This document shows, one piece after another, positions 32,571-61,383 of a stretch of 64,000 bases of DNA. The position numbers were made by a program, and so were the translations under genes. Location: the NCBI GenBank assembly GCA_016165875.1, contig JABBOT010000080.1, forward strand, positions 41,539,477-41,603,476, written 5' to 3'. This DNA is from Acanthopleura granulata (taxonomy: Eukaryota; Mollusca; Polyplacophora; Chitonida; Chitonidae). The first letter of the stretch is position 1; every line of letters begins with the position of its first letter. The notes beneath the pieces were generated by a model. It saw nothing but the letters and a program-made list of their open reading frames with translations. It was not told where the DNA came from and searched no databases.

Positions 32571-33499
32571 TGACAGAACCTGGGCTAAACTACTGCAACT
32601 TACCAGGTACACGAAAGACCTGACAGAACCTGGACAGCTTTGACCCTTCCAGCTTACTACTTGCAAGTATTAATGCCACGGATTAAAATTCAAGCAAGAA
32701 ATCATAGAGGCTGAGACATTGTGAAACCATTAAAGGCATAGTTGATTGGTTTATTATACAAGAAACACCACGTTCATCAACACTGGACTATTTACAAATT
32801 TATGTACACTGCAAAACTCGGACCTATCCGAACAACCGATGCGAAAATTGCGTTTCCATGTACAGTTATCTACAGAGGACAAAATCAGAGAGTTGAAATA
32901 TTACCAGAATAGCATTTATAACTTGCAGAGAACTAAATCAAGATATTCCTGGCACCAGGTTATATTATAAAAAGCACAAAGTGGATCACACTGCAAGTCC
33001 TAACTTTGTAGTTACGAACGAACAAACACAGCAGATTAACATAGCTGCTGATATATCCAGGCCTACTTCTCATTGGGACCTTCATACCAACTCTGGCAAG
33101 GCCAGGCATTACATCAGCACCAATGACATACAACATTCTGATTCACAAAATCATCGTCACAAATCAGATTTATGTATGGGATTATATCTGCTTTTATCAG
33201 TATCAATTTAAACCAAACATGCACTGTAACCTACTGTTGTCTTGCGTACCACAAGTCACAATTTCAGAATAGCACTATCACACAACAGGCACAAAGGTTG
33301 GCTAGGGCTGTACAGTGTTAAGATAAGGTTAACTTAAAGCTGGGAGGTGGGCAGCTTTAGGATCTACAAGGAGATATCTTGTAGACTAGCTAACAGAGAA
33401 CGCCCAGTGCGCACTGGAGAGCATATCAAACAGGCCTGCGACCTCCAGGTATCTTCCATTCACTGATCTGATTGCCACTGATGTAAGTTAGTACACTGT

Positions 33500-33740
33500 A
33501 ACAGAGGCAGCTGATCACCAAAGTAGACACTCATGGCCTAATGTGGACAAAATGACTTAACATGGACACTCATGGCCTGAGGTGGACACTTGAGGCCTAA
33601 AACAGACACCCATGGCCTAAAGAGGGCACTCATGGCCTTAAGTGACTACTGAAGGCCTAAACACAGATAGCTTAAAGTGGCTACCAAAGTAGACCTAATG
33701 TTGACATCCATGACCTAAAGTGACCACCTGGAGACAAATG
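33500..33740. repeat. Degenerate minisatellite of about 20-35 bp unit
   Basis: Repeated variants of GACACTCATGGCCTAA (for example GACACTTGAGGCCTAA, GACACCCATGGCCTAA, GGCACTCATGGCCTTA). Unit length varies, so it is an old array. Confidence 0.7.
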
Positions 33741-36700
33741 AAACACTCCTGGCAAGGCTGAAGACTTCTTTTGAAGAATAGCACCCCCACCCCCAACATC
33801 TGAACTGCTGAAAGCTCATATCACTTCAAGACTGATATTATCACCAATTATCATCAACAACATGTTGCCTGTTCAAATATTCAAGTCATTCACTGCAGTT
33901 TGGGATGAATTGATACAATACTACTTCTAATTCATACTGAGAAATAGTTATACAGATCTGAATTAAAATATGAATGCCAGGACTTTCAACTTGACAAATA
34001 ACAATGCATAACTGTGTGGAGCCACTTGAGGTTTACATGCAGATGTATTCTGTACGATAGTCCCCACACTGATTGACTAAGGCAAGCAGCACAATGCTCA
34101 CAGGACACTAACAAACATTTCAAAGTTTGCTTTTTTCTGTACATATATAATTAAAATGCCAAGAAATGTGTAGCTTGGGGAGACAGCTGGTTGCACAGCT
34201 GATCTATTTTTGCATACATAACTGGGCAATGATAAATAACTATTCCTTGGCAATGAGAAGGTAACTTTTTAAGTTAGCAGGTTACTCTAATCCCTATGCT
34301 TTTTTCTTCCCTTTCCTATTTAGAGTTGCCATTCCAAAATAAACTGATGCATATGTTGAAAGATTCAATTGGTTGTCAAATATTGAGATGAAAAATCAAG
34401 GCACAATTTCATGTACTTCACCTTTCATAACAATGCCCTTTAGATGCCTATCAGTATTTCTGAAGAGACCAATTTAAGCATACAGTTCTTGTCATTCAAA
34501 ATTCCACTTCTCAACATGACAATTTTTTGTTTAAATAACCTGACACACGCAAACAAGTGTATCGGAAACCATGTGAATCTCAAATTACATGAATTTCTAG
34601 CCTGAGTTTCTTCAGAATAGCACTACCATCTTGTTAGATATATCCCATCACCTGTCACATGTTAACTTGGAGAACACCATGTCGTTACATGCCCCTGTAC
34701 AAGTCTATAGATGCTGCCACCCACCCAGGTTTTTGCACGTTCAGCCAGTTCAAAGGACGAAATGTCACATAGAAATGAAAAACACAACAGATGGTAACTA
34801 TACTATGTTACTTGAAAACTAACAGCCTCTATTATTCAACCTAAACCATAACAACCACCTGACACTCTGATCATGGGGTGCATATGAAAAAAAAACAACA
34901 TTTTATTCACACACTTGTGCAATTTAATCTGGTCAGACTAATATATTAACAAGGGTATTTTCTCAAAGAAAAATTGTTGGTATGTTGGCAGACATTTTAA
35001 CCTTGATATTATAGGTACACATCTTCACAAATACTACATAACCTGTTACCGTATAGTTGATCTCAATATACAGCATTCAGACTCTATAGCACTACCTTAT
35101 CACAGGGCTTCAAATAATAACTAGCCAGCAAGGGCAATAATGGTAACACAAATCTTCCTGTAACACAAAACTGTAGAAGTTGTTTTGAAAAAGACATTAT
35201 CATTTGACTTAGCTTTTAAAAGGTTGAGTCAAAAGCACTAAGTGGTCATTTATTCTTGAGTAATTGGTGGAACAAGGTTTAGTTTTTTTGAGCCCTAGGC
35301 AAAGCTGGTAGCTCACGTATTTCACTGTCATTTGTTTCTTCTACACGCATTTATATGACTGGTGTTTTATACACGTATAGTACCCTAACAGACTTCTAAT
35401 TTAAATAATACTGTGATTTTTTTCACCCACCGTTTAAGACAAAATTAAACAATTAAAGTTTCTTTCATCCACATAGGTAACATTAAATTTGATCAACAGA
35501 TTCACATTTAACCCTCTGCTCACGCATACAGATTATATGTTTCAAGATAAACTAGTTCACGGGGAATCAAAATCCTCAGAGTGTGAAGGTAAGTATATGA
35601 GTGATGCCAAGTAGTGAATTTATTTTCAAACACACAGGAGAGCTTTCATATATTCCACAACTCATGGAATGAGAAATCATTGGGCACAAATCAAATGCCA
35701 AGTCAATTTTCTGAAAAAACAAAACATTAACCACAACAGATGTAGGATACAGATTAGTTGAAAGCCTGCCTATAAATACAGCTAAAAGAGTCACAAGGCT
35801 GTACTCTACCTTATTTCTCACAGCTCTAATTTGTACCTCAGCTAAAACTGATGAATTTTGTACTCAAATTTGTGCAAAGTAACCCTGGTTGCTGGCTCTT
35901 CTACACTTGAGATCTACATTAAATGCAGTAACCTATTGTTAACAAGTAAAGTGTGTACTTCTGGACACATTAAAACAGGCTGGATCAACACAACTGAAGC
36001 GCATGAAAAAGTATCATTTCCTGTGGCATAAGAATACAAAAAGCAAATATTATAGAGGTGAAAAACAAAAATTAATAACATCAGAGAAAGTTTAGAAATT
36101 AAACTGCATGTCCATACAGATGAAAGACTTCTGACAGGAATCATATGGGTTTGGACGATTATCAAAAGTATGAGATGGCTTAAGAATATAAAACCACAAA
36201 TAGCCCAGAGCTTACTGACATGAAAATGTAAAAATATCACAATCTGCTTCCACATGCAATCTCTGAATTAGGACAAAATTATTGGGGCTTACCAATATGC
36301 ATGTATATCTACCAAACAAATACCAATCTTACAGTTATAAAACGTCGCAAAACAGTTTGAGAGCTACAGAATGGGAAAATAGTCACCAGGTTGATGCAAC
36401 CATCAAGGAGGGCAGCTGAGATGTCACCTACAATTAAAACCATTGCTCCAGAATAATATGATGTGCTTTCTGATTAAAAACAAAAAATGCAGACGGCCAA
36501 ATGAAGCGGCCAACACACAGCATGCCCTGTCTGTATCTACATTGTCAATGCCTTGATAAAAACTGGAAATATGCATACTGAATTTCGCTACTTTTCTTTA
36601 TTTAAACCAGGTGGGTCATACTTTTTCAAGATCTGCAAACAATGCAATATTAATAAATAGAAGCTTAACTGTGTGAGGTAATGCAACAATCAAAAGCTAA

Positions 36701-37717
36701 CAGTTTTGAAGCCATCAGTCTACAAACAGTTACCTGAATCATTTGGCAAGAAGAGAGCATGAACTGGGAAGTTATATACCATGTATACTGCTTTAGACTT
36801 AACAAAGATATCAGCGAGAGAACCAAAAGCTTGTGAAATCCGAAATGTATGAAGCAATGCCTTGACTACTTCATTATTATAACTACTTTGTTCAACAGGA
36901 TACTGACAAATGTGGCTTCTGTCAGAATTTTAATAATTCAGAATTCTTGCCTACTTGTTTAGACTAAAATTCAACAGTGGAGAAAAACATTTCACCAGGA
37001 AATAATAGTATCCTAAAGCAGTCTAAGTCTTCATTTTTTGAATGAATGTGCTACCTGAAGTTACTGATCATTAAATTACAAACTAATCTGTAAAAGCAAG
37101 TGACAAAGTGCAGTGAGGAAATCTAAATGTTTGCCAACCTAAAATCACACCTTAACCCCAACACAAGAAGGGTGTGCCCTCTGAAACCCTCGACTGTATC
37201 TCTAGATCTATCGCTGACGTCGCAAACAAACATTTTCTCCAGAACAGTACAACTCAAACAAGAAAACAAGTGAATTCGAGAACAGATGTTATTTTCAGAC
37301 GTGTAGACCATCCAAGTAAACAACTGATATACATACTGTTTTCTTGCCAGCACTTCCTGTTCTATCGCTGACATGGTAACAAATTACCCACTTCCAGTCA
37401 CAAATACACGTATGCCCCTCAAAACCTAGTAGTTTGCAATAAACACTTGTCTTCCTCATTTTCGCTCTTTAAATGATCCGACTTACAAGACCCAGACATA
37501 TCCTTCTAATAATTCAACATAAATAAACCTTTGATTCTAACTATTTAATGGCACACCCATGAAGACTTCCTCCCCACTGCTAGTGCAAGCAGTCCTGTAA
37601 TTATGTGCTATACTTCTTACTTTTACGCCATCTTCATAGAGCCAATCTACATAATGGTGTAGTTCACTCTGTATATATTTGTTTCATACACAAAACTCTT
37701 AAAAAACATTTTTATAT

Positions 37718-37752
37718 CTCTATATATATATATATATCATTTATATATATAT
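37718..37752. repeat. TA-rich microsatellite
   Basis: Runs of TATATATATATA interrupted by CATT, just beyond the likely poly(A) signal of the HECT ligase. Confidence 0.85.
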
Positions 37753-37758
37753 GTGCAA

Positions 37759-37764
37759 TTTATT
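37759..37764 (-). terminator. Candidate poly(A) signal of the HECT ligase gene
   Basis: AATAAA on the minus strand (plus-strand TTTATT), about 270 nt after the stop codon at 38035. It is the nearest canonical signal I find. Confidence 0.5.
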
Positions 37765-38034
37765 ATATCAGTGACAATATATGCATGCATAATATATACC
37801 TTCTTTACATAATGTTACAGTCCTTTCTTAAATCAGAAATAAAAACTCTAGTCTTTTTCCACAATTGCCCTTGTGAAATCACCATCTATTATTTTCCCTC
37901 CCAAACTGGGAGCTGCCAGCTGTGATGACTACCCAGCCATAATCTGAGTGATAACTGTGTTAGACTGGCATGCTCCTGATAGGCGGTAGATCTTGGTGCA
38001 CAACACAGAAATGTCTAGCTTGGAAATGGACTCT

Positions 38035-53516
<15,482 letters not shown>

Positions 53517-53529
53517 ATTTTATGTCAAC

Positions 53530-56500
53530 CTACACAAAAACACACATCAACATTACAATCTTAAACAGACTTCCATGCATCAAAAGATCTGTGTCACATA
53601 ACATTTAAAATGCAGATGATTTAACGCTGAATATTTCTTAATAGTGACATACATAGCATGATAGCAACAACATGCAGTTTCTCCTGTTAACCAAGTTTCC
53701 ACTTGATACAGTAGCCCTATCAACTCTCATGCTGAGTACACAGTGTGCCCAGTCTTGCAGCATGCTGTCCTTGGTTACAACTTATGAAAATAAATTTAGA
53801 TGTTGGCAAGTCACTTTCAGAAACCTGTGTTTCAATGGCAGTTTTAAGTAAGTGCTGACATCTTGTTATGTTTCTGAAGTACCTCCTGCTATTTTACACT
53901 TTTCAAGTTGTTGGTTTGCTGCTCATTGCAGCACTCAGACAGACTACAACAGACTTGCTCTTTGTGACAAGCACCTTATGTAATACTCACAACTCATACT
54001 ATTCGATTCTGTTTTGGATGTTGAGCTCAATACTGGTTTGGTTTATTATGAAGATGAACTCTTGGTCAATGTCTCTTTCTGTCACTGTTTATTGTTGTTA
54101 ATTTTGTACTTTGTGATATATATATTGCTACAGTAGTAGACAGCTACTGGAAAAGCTCTGATAATTCTCTTGTTCACGATCTGTATCGTGCCAAAGTATG
54201 TACATATACACGCAGTCCGTGTAAGTTTCGCTGCATGTAGAATACTGTGTGAATATTACATGTTAACCTGCCCAGTAGGTTAAGTTTATGATCCATCCAC
54301 ATGCATGTTAAGAGTTTGGGACAATGCCCAGTGGGTTATCTGTAACAATGTAAACATTCACATAAGAAATAACGTTGACGTTTATGGGCTTGGATCAGTG
54401 GTGTATAATGTATGTGTGCCATGAAATACAGTGGAACTTGCTTCTTTGCAAACCTTAAATCCCAGAGCTTTGTTTGCATTCAACAGGGTTTGCTGTTTAT
54501 CCAGAATAAGATAGTGGATTACCTCCCTTGGCACTCGCACGTGATCTACTCACAACGACGCTTAAAGTCACAGCAGTAAAAGTAGAAAAATAATGTAAAT
54601 CTCATACGGTACATGGTTTGCCAGAATAGATGAACTCAGGAACCTTGACTTTCATGGCCAGGGAAGGACCATGCCTATAGGACATTTTATACGTGCTTGA
54701 AACTTGAGGTTAGTTAAGGAGATGGATGTAGCATATCTGTTGTACCTTTTATTATACAGATTTTCAAACGCTTGAACTACAGGAGAGTAGCCAATTCAAC
54801 CCATATGTGATGACTCTTAAGGGTTTTCCTTTTCAATACAATGCCCACAAAGTTGCCATTGCCGAGCAGGGAAATCACATTTGTTAGCACATCTTTACTT
54901 ACGAGGGTCACTGGGCAGTTCTTTACAACACACAATCCTTGCTTGCATGGCTTATGAAATCCTCAGAAAGTTTATGGGCAATACATAACATTACATGAAG
55001 GCATGCTGATTAGTCTAAGCCAGTCACAGCCAGAGTTCATTCATTCATAACTCTAGCCAGACTGATGGCCGTGACGGCCGGCATGATGTCCCATCGAGAA
55101 GGCTTGCGTGCATGGGTCTTTCAGAATGTGATTTTATGCGATTACCCAGAGATTAACCCAAACTAGAGGGCTCAAAGCCTTCCCATTAGCAGGGTTTTTC
55201 ATATAACCCATTTGCAAATATACGATGTAAAAACAATGAGACTGAATACAATTTGCTTTTGTGCTGGGGAATTCCTTGCCATTAGGTGGAGTTTGCTTTT
55301 ATCATGTGTGTGATTATGTGGGTTTTACTATATATACATGTACAGTGTATATTTGCGGACACACAGATATTATATATATACTAACACAGACAAGTAGTAA
55401 TCATCTCAACCAGATACGTTGTAAAGACGTAAAAGAAGGACTAGAAGTCAAGTTGTATATTTGTAACGCACACATTGCATGTTAGCTTTATTTCAGTTAA
55501 GATATATTTTCTTTGTTTTTCATTCTTTAGGCATTTTCCTAATAAAAGACTACAAAAGACACATCAAACAAACCAGTCTCTGCCTTCCTCTATTACAGTG
55601 GGGTAAGGTTCCATAGTGTTAGTCATAATCAAATCCCAGTGTGTCTCACTCACCATTCCTTATTAAGACCCTTGAAACTCTGGGGTTGTGACAAATAATG
55701 ACACATGCATACCCACTTAATGGAATTTGCATGTATAACAGTGTTACAAAAATAGTCTCACCAGCTTATATTATTTTATTGTTTTGACCTCTGTAAAACA
55801 TCCTCAACTTTGTTTTTTTCACAAAATTCATATCCAGAAACATGGCACAAAAAGACTTCTACAAAGCATATTTTAAAAGGTCCACTTTTTACAAGTACAC
55901 ACACCGGCCAAAAATTATGAGCACAAATTATTTATGCACTTTAAACAAATATAATTTTGTAGGCGAAATACCTTTTTTCATGTATCATGTGCACTTGGCT
56001 CAGTCTAAAGCATACATTTCCCTTTCCCTATGTCACTTTCTATGTATCGACTATTTTTTAAACATTTTTTTCTTTCAAGTGTTTTGGAAGCTAGAAGTTA
56101 AAAAGAATTACACTGAGGGTACCAGGTCTTTGAGTACCAAACCCACTTTAAAAGCTGGTCATTCTCATAACCTGTATATTAATGATCAAAGGCTTAAAAA
56201 AAAAAAACCGAAGTTCAAACTACAGCACCATTTAACGAATTTATGAAGAGATACATGGACAGATATCTAGATTTATCTCCCTTGATGTTTTTTTTTTTTT
56301 TGTAAATATTGTGACCCTGAAAAGCATTGTAAAATATACTGTCCTTTTCTCTCAGTATATGACAAAAATGATTTCCAGCAGTTTTCTATGCAAGTTGTAA
56401 TGATAGACTTCCATAATCTTACGTGTGTTTGACGCGATGCATGTTTTCATATCAACCCTATATGTATACGCGCCAGAGCGCCACTACAGAGAGTGCAGTC

Positions 56501-56994
56501 CCGCCAATTTTATGTAGTGCAAAGTGTTCGTCAGATTGCTCCAAATAAACATCCTTAACACGGATAATGGACATTCTTTAATCATTACACAAGTCACCTT
56601 GCGAAAGTGTGAGACATAATTTATGAATTTCCATGAAATCAGATCAGTTGGACGTTGTTTCATATACCGATAGCAGTTGGCTGTGTGTTCAAACTCAGTT
56701 CGCTCCTGTTCGATGACACTGCTGAAAAAATTATCTAAGCATGTTTTCCACACAAGAAAATTTTACAATATAGGATAGAAAGGTAGGATATGAGGGTAGA
56801 TTGTGAAAGCTACCAGTCCCAAAGACAGCTATTTTTGTTCCCTCCCACCATCATGATGGCCGCTGTCATATAAGTGAAATATTCTTGAATATACATGTAG
56901 CACAAAACACCATTCAAAAAATCAAAATATAAATAAATTCTATTGGGTGGGTACAAATACTTGGGGCTTCGCAACAAATAACAAAAGTACATAC
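53530..56994. other. Probable 5' intron of the HECT ligase gene
   Basis: The ATG exon begins at 53529 after a good acceptor (TTTTTGTGTAG), so an upstream exon must exist. This interval is AT-rich, with microsatellite-like stretches (55325-55382) and two unrecognised ORFs (plus 55842-56246, minus 56484-56753) that look fortuitous. Confidence 0.4.
56845..56940 (+). mobile_element. SINE tail fragment
   Basis: CCCACCATCATGATGGCCGC, AAGTGAAATATTCTTGAATA and AAAACACCATTCAAA match the 3' half of the main SINE. Confidence 0.65.
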
Positions 56995-57135
56995 CTATGA
57001 AAGCCTGAGTATTCTGTCCCGGAATCTGATACACATTCACATCCTGGTTGGTAGCAAACATTAGGAGGACTGCATCAGTCTGGGGTGACCCTTCCAGACA
57101 CAGACCAAGCTGTACATGTGTCTTTTGATGGCTGA
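56995..57135 (-). other. Putative upstream exon (5' UTR of the HECT ligase, or an unknown gene)
   Basis: Bounded by TATTTTCAG (acceptor) and ATAG/GTATGT (donor) on the minus strand, 141 nt. One frame is fully open: SHQKTHVQLGLCLEGSPQTD, then AVLLMFATNQDVNVYQIPGQ, then NTQAFI. The wording looks coding-like, but I do not recognise it. It joins the exon at 61384-61461 in phase. Joined to the HECT-ligase ATG exon it meets a stop at once (G/GT TGA), so it would then be an upstream ORF. Confidence 0.4.
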
Positions 57136-57625
57136 CTGAAAATACAAACAATACATGCATCATGTGAACGTGTTTATCTTATCTCTATTATCAGTGGGAA
57201 TTGATAGCGGTTGATCTGATCAAGAGAAATAAGAAAAAAAAAATGAACCATACTAACAAACCACCTTTTTTTACACTTCTGCTCACAAAGAACCAATTTC
57301 ATGTAATGAACAGATACCCTCAGCTCTACACAAACACATATATATCTATAGCTATACATGCACTGTCAATAATCTTTACTTTATGACCCCCACTACTGTA
57401 TCATAAAAGTTCTTAAGTGTCTGGTTTATTACTGACGTTTTAACAACAGTTATTACGTGGTACCCGAATGTGTATCGATGAGAGTAGCACACGCTGTTGA
57501 CTGACGATAAAGTACATAACCATGACTAGAATTTTTAAATAATGATAGCAAGCAAAGTCTAAACACTGAAAACACACTAATACACCGAAGAGTATACAAC
57601 TGTATATTTTAAATATCAACATAGT

Positions 57626-57885
57626 ATTTATTTATTTGATTGGTGTTTTACGCTGTACTCAAGAATATTTCACCTATACAACGGCAGCCAGAATTATGGT
57701 GGAGGAAACCAGGCAGACCCCAGGGGGAAACCCATGACCATCCGCAGGCTGCTGGCAGACTTTCCACGTACGGCCGGAGAGGAAGCCAGCATGAACTGGA
57801 CTTGAACTCACAGCAACCACATTGGTGGGAGGCTTCAGTTATTGCACTGCGTTAGCACGCCAACCCACTGAGCCACGGAGGCCCC
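57626..57885 (-). mobile_element. Full-length tRNA-derived SINE with target-site duplication
   Basis: Reverse orientation, about 260 bp, running from the tail (TTATTTATTTGATTGGTGTT) to the tRNA-like head (reverse complement of GGGGCCTCCGTGGCTCAGTG). A perfect 10-bp direct repeat, TCAACATAGT, flanks it at 57616-57625 and 57886-57895. It is the best-preserved copy and the reference for the others. Confidence 0.92.
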
Positions 57886-58044
57886 TCAACATAGTCTTAA
57901 ACATGTAAAACCCAAAAGCAAAATACATACCTGTATAGACTGCATATAGTGTTAGTTCTTTTCTTTATCTGCCTGAATGTGTTTGAGATATTACATGACC
58001 AAAATAAACCCAAAAAATTAACTTAAATTAATACATGCAGGTAT

Positions 58045-58135
58045 AATATTTATTTATTTGATTGTTTCTAATGCAATAACCATGACTTATTCACTTATAC
58101 ACAAGCAATCAGTTTTACAGGAGGGGGAGGAAATG
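58045..58135 (-). mobile_element. Degenerate SINE tail, reverse orientation
   Basis: TTTATTTATTTGATTG, then TTATTCACTTATACACAAGC and TTACAGGAGGGGGAGGAAA follow the order of the full SINE's 3' half but are eroded. Confidence 0.5.
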
Positions 58136-59419
58136 TACATATTCTATGTATGTGCACTGGCATAAACAATGACAGATTAAAATAATTTCAGCTTTCCACC
58201 ACAGCTGCACATATCATGAAAACTAAATGCCACAATGCGGCTGTTGCTGCTGAGATGTTGCATTATTAACGTGAGGTCAACAATGACAGGTTACCAAGCC
58301 AGTTGGAATTCCAGATATTTTAAAGTGTCAGTGTTAATGGGAGCTGCACGACTGTTTAACAAACTAGCAATAAACATCCAGATAATACCTAGTGGCAAGT
58401 TTCAGGCACCACCTGCCAAAAAATCAAATATTATTTTCTGCAGAGCCAGACATTATTGCTAAGTTAAAAACATATGGGACTTGACGGTTTTAAGGCCAGG
58501 CAATCGCAAAATTTGTCAAGCTTTACAAGAAACCGTGATAATTTCATCTGATCTATAAAGTAAAACATAAAAACTAATATAGAACAAAACAAGAAATGGT
58601 GCAGTCACTCAGCATGAAATATGGCTTCAGTTAGGCTGGACACATTTTTTTAAAAATATTTATACATAATTTTGTGATCACTTCAGCTTTAAACTAAAAT
58701 GGAAAAACTGAAGAAGCCAACTGATGGAAAATGCTGGTGCAGGCTGTAACAACAGTTGAGGTGTTAAAAATACTCACACATACTTGCCCTAAAAGTAGTT
58801 AAAGATTTCTGGATGTAAAATGTAGGTCAAGTGTGCTATTCTTTCAATAAGCACATGTTTATAAATCATAGTTCTTAGATTTCCAGGCTTCTGAATACAA
58901 ATATGCATACATCAATGCATATGTATATCTACTGTATACAATAAAGCCAGACATCAGAATACCAATTGGTTTTTAACTTCCATGTTAAATCTCACAAAAA
59001 CCGAACGATTTTGTGAGTAAGGGTCACATACTGAGAGACTGCCTATCACTAGGCATTGCATTTCTTGCTTTGACACATGTTCTTACCAGATCTATACTGA
59101 TTTCTGCGTTCTGAGATCTATACTAATTTTAGAGTTTTAGGTATGAATTACATTCAAGATCTGAATACACTAGATCACAGTCAAGAATTTAAAATGCTCA
59201 GTGGCATTTGAAATTTGGGCTGAACCGGATCTATTGAAAACAGATATAATGTGTAATAACAGAAAATTATTATAACGTGGGTGGCAATGTCAGATAGTGC
59301 AGCAGTAGGATTCAGTTTGGCCAATTTTAATTAAAAGTTTATGATAAGTATGCAGTATAGTTTCTATAAATTACATGTCCTGCTGTAATGGGCTATTCCT
59401 CTAATGTTATCCTGTGTTA
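58136..59419. other. Noncoding stretch without recognised features
   Basis: AT-rich, with no ORF that I can support on either strand and no clear repeat. If the upstream HECT-ligase exons are real, this is intron. Confidence 0.4.
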
Positions 59420-59610
59420 TAACCAATAGTCCATTTAGACGGAATAAGCCGAACTGGCATTTTGGAAGTCTCTCAAGATCACACTGCTTTTGGTGATGAA
59501 TGGTGGGGCGCTCACACCCAACAACAACATCACTGTTAACGTCTGTGAAATCATGGTAGTTCGCGAGAGCCCTCACCGTCTCATCCAAAACAACGTGATC
59601 CATCGACATT
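59420..59610. mobile_element. MITE related to those at 5611 and 60688
   Basis: AGACGGAATAAGCCGAACTG, TCTCTCAAGATCACACTGCT and GGTGGGGCGCTCACA correspond to the left arm of the 5611-5802 element. GCGAGAGCCCTCACCGTCTC and ATCCAAAACAACGTGATCCA correspond to its right arm. The right terminus is eroded. Confidence 0.6.
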
Positions 59611-60305
59611 TTTATATTCTACCATTCATTGTAACACCGAGTCTATCCTATTTCTTCACAAAAGTGATGCATGTTTCTAAATACTAACTCAATGGTGTCA
59701 ACGAGGTCTGTGCTGATGGCACTCTATTTCTCCCTTTTATGTATTTCACAGTTGCATTACAAAGACTGACATCGTACCTGCAAATTTAAGCTATAAATAA
59801 TTGTATATCAGAGTTTTCAGGATTTCAATGTCAGAGATCCACTACATTTTGAATAAAGTAGATATCATTCTCAATGTTCAACTGGAAAATGACACAGTGG
59901 ATCTGGTAAAGATGAGGTTTATGTTCACATGTTGCTTTCCATGTGACTTCTTATGTCAATTCATTCAAGCTTCCGCAAATGAGTCTGGGTGAACAACCAC
60001 TACAGAAGTGGGGGATACCATTTTCCAGGGCTGGAAATTCAAATCTTTAGCTACCTGTTAATTGGAAAGAAACTGATACATAGTTATCAACCCTCAAAAG
60101 AGAAACACTGTTAGTTTCAAGGCCTGCTTTTTAAATGTTGTAAACGTGACAAAACCATGTGACACATGCAGATGCGCATTAAACCCAAACTAATTCAGAA
60201 AACACATTCTGTCACAACAAACTAGTTGTAAAGATGTCAGGCTATGAAGCTTATATGCTGTCTGATGGAAGTTCATATGCAGCTGTTTTCATGAGAAGCA
60301 ATGCA

Positions 60306-60402
60306 CCTTAAAAGGCAACAAAGGTAAATGAAGATAAATAATCTGATCACCTGACCTTAAAAGGCAACAAAGGTAAATGAAGATAAATAATCTGATCCCC
60401 TG
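60306..60402. repeat. 49-bp tandem duplication
   Basis: CCTTAAAAGGCAACAAAGGT followed by AAATGAAGATAAATAATCTG occurs twice, at 60306 and 60355, almost identical, so the duplication is recent. Confidence 0.9.
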
Positions 60403-60687
60403 TGTGTCGAGCACACATGAAGAACAGGGTATTTACGCTAATTTTTGGCAAATGAAAACCTCTCCGCATTCTCCTATTCCTTCCATTTTAACCGATGAGA
60501 ACATAGTAAGAGCATTCAGACCGTGGCAAAAATGGTGACCATAGGCATTTGGAAAGTAAAATGTAAATATGAACCTAGCCCTCTTTCACTCCTGACAAGG
60601 AAGTGAATTTGGTTCCTACTAGTGGGTTGGCAGTTTTAAATCTGCGGCCTTGTCTCATGAGAAGATATGCACGGATCAAATGCAATG

Positions 60688-60965
60688 AGTAAGCAGAATC
60701 AGTATTTGACCCATCTTGCAAGATTAACGCTATTTGGGCGAGACACGAGAGGGTGCTCTCACAAACTGATGCAAAATAACGCTACAAAGACGTGATTTCT
60801 GGTAGTCGCTACAACAAGAACAACAATCTAAGGTATACTGACTACCGGAAATCACGTCTTTTTAGAGTTGGTTTGCTTTAGTTAGCGAGAGAACCCACTC
60901 ACGTCTCGCCCAAAGAGCTTTAATCTCGCGAGATGGCTCCACTGCCGATTCAGCTTACTGCAGAA
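60688..60965. mobile_element. Fold-back MITE, about 275 bp
   Basis: Terminal arms AGTAAGCAGAATCAG and CTGCCGATTCAGCTTACT, with inner arms AGACGTGATTTCTGGTAGTC and GACTACCGGAAATCACGTCT around a loop of about 30 bp. It also has the GGGCGAGACACGAGAGGGTG / CACTCACGTCTCGCCC pair seen in the other copies. No coding capacity. Confidence 0.8.
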
Positions 60966-61383
60966 GGTTAAAATAGCATCACCACCAGCTGTGTTGCTGT
61001 GTCATATTCCCGTAGTTAAGAAGTTAATCAACATGGGCAACAAATTTCATTTATATAATAAAGTTACGTCACAAATCAAGAAGTGCACGTATTTGACGTT
61101 CAACACCGGAGCAATTAACTGACATCTAGCACTGCGAATCACCAAATCGTCATTAACAATATTGACCTACAGGCAAAAATTCTTCCTTTAAACACTGTTA
61201 AAGCACACGATAGTGTTTCATAAGGTATTCATTAGTCACAGCGGGTGATCCTGACAATACGATAAAAACAAATGCAGATCACCGACCTATATCTGACCAC
61301 TTCGTCTACCGGGGAACAAACCGTGTCATTTCCTGAGATGCGCCATCTTGAAAAAAGCAATAAAAGTAATACACAATCCTTAC

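Larger units (their letters stand above)
32571..37758. other. Convergent intergenic region between RNF31 and the HECT ligase
   Basis: About 5 kb of AT-rich sequence with no ORF over about 115 codons and none with recognisable motifs. A degenerate minisatellite (33500-33740) is the only structure I can support. The minus-strand side could hold extended 3' UTR of the HECT ligase if distal signals (plus-strand TTTATT, for example near 34900 or 36598) are used. Confidence 0.5.

Noticed and set aside
55842..56246. Plus-strand ORF of 134 codons as a gene
   Set aside because: Composition follows the AT-rich background; no motifs, no splice context and no similarity that I can recognise.
56484..56753. 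Minus-strand ORF with SVIEQERTEFEHTANCY as a further exon after 56995
   Set aside because: The phase from the exon at 56995-57135 leads into another frame, which stops after about 20 codons; not supported as coding, though an acceptor is present.
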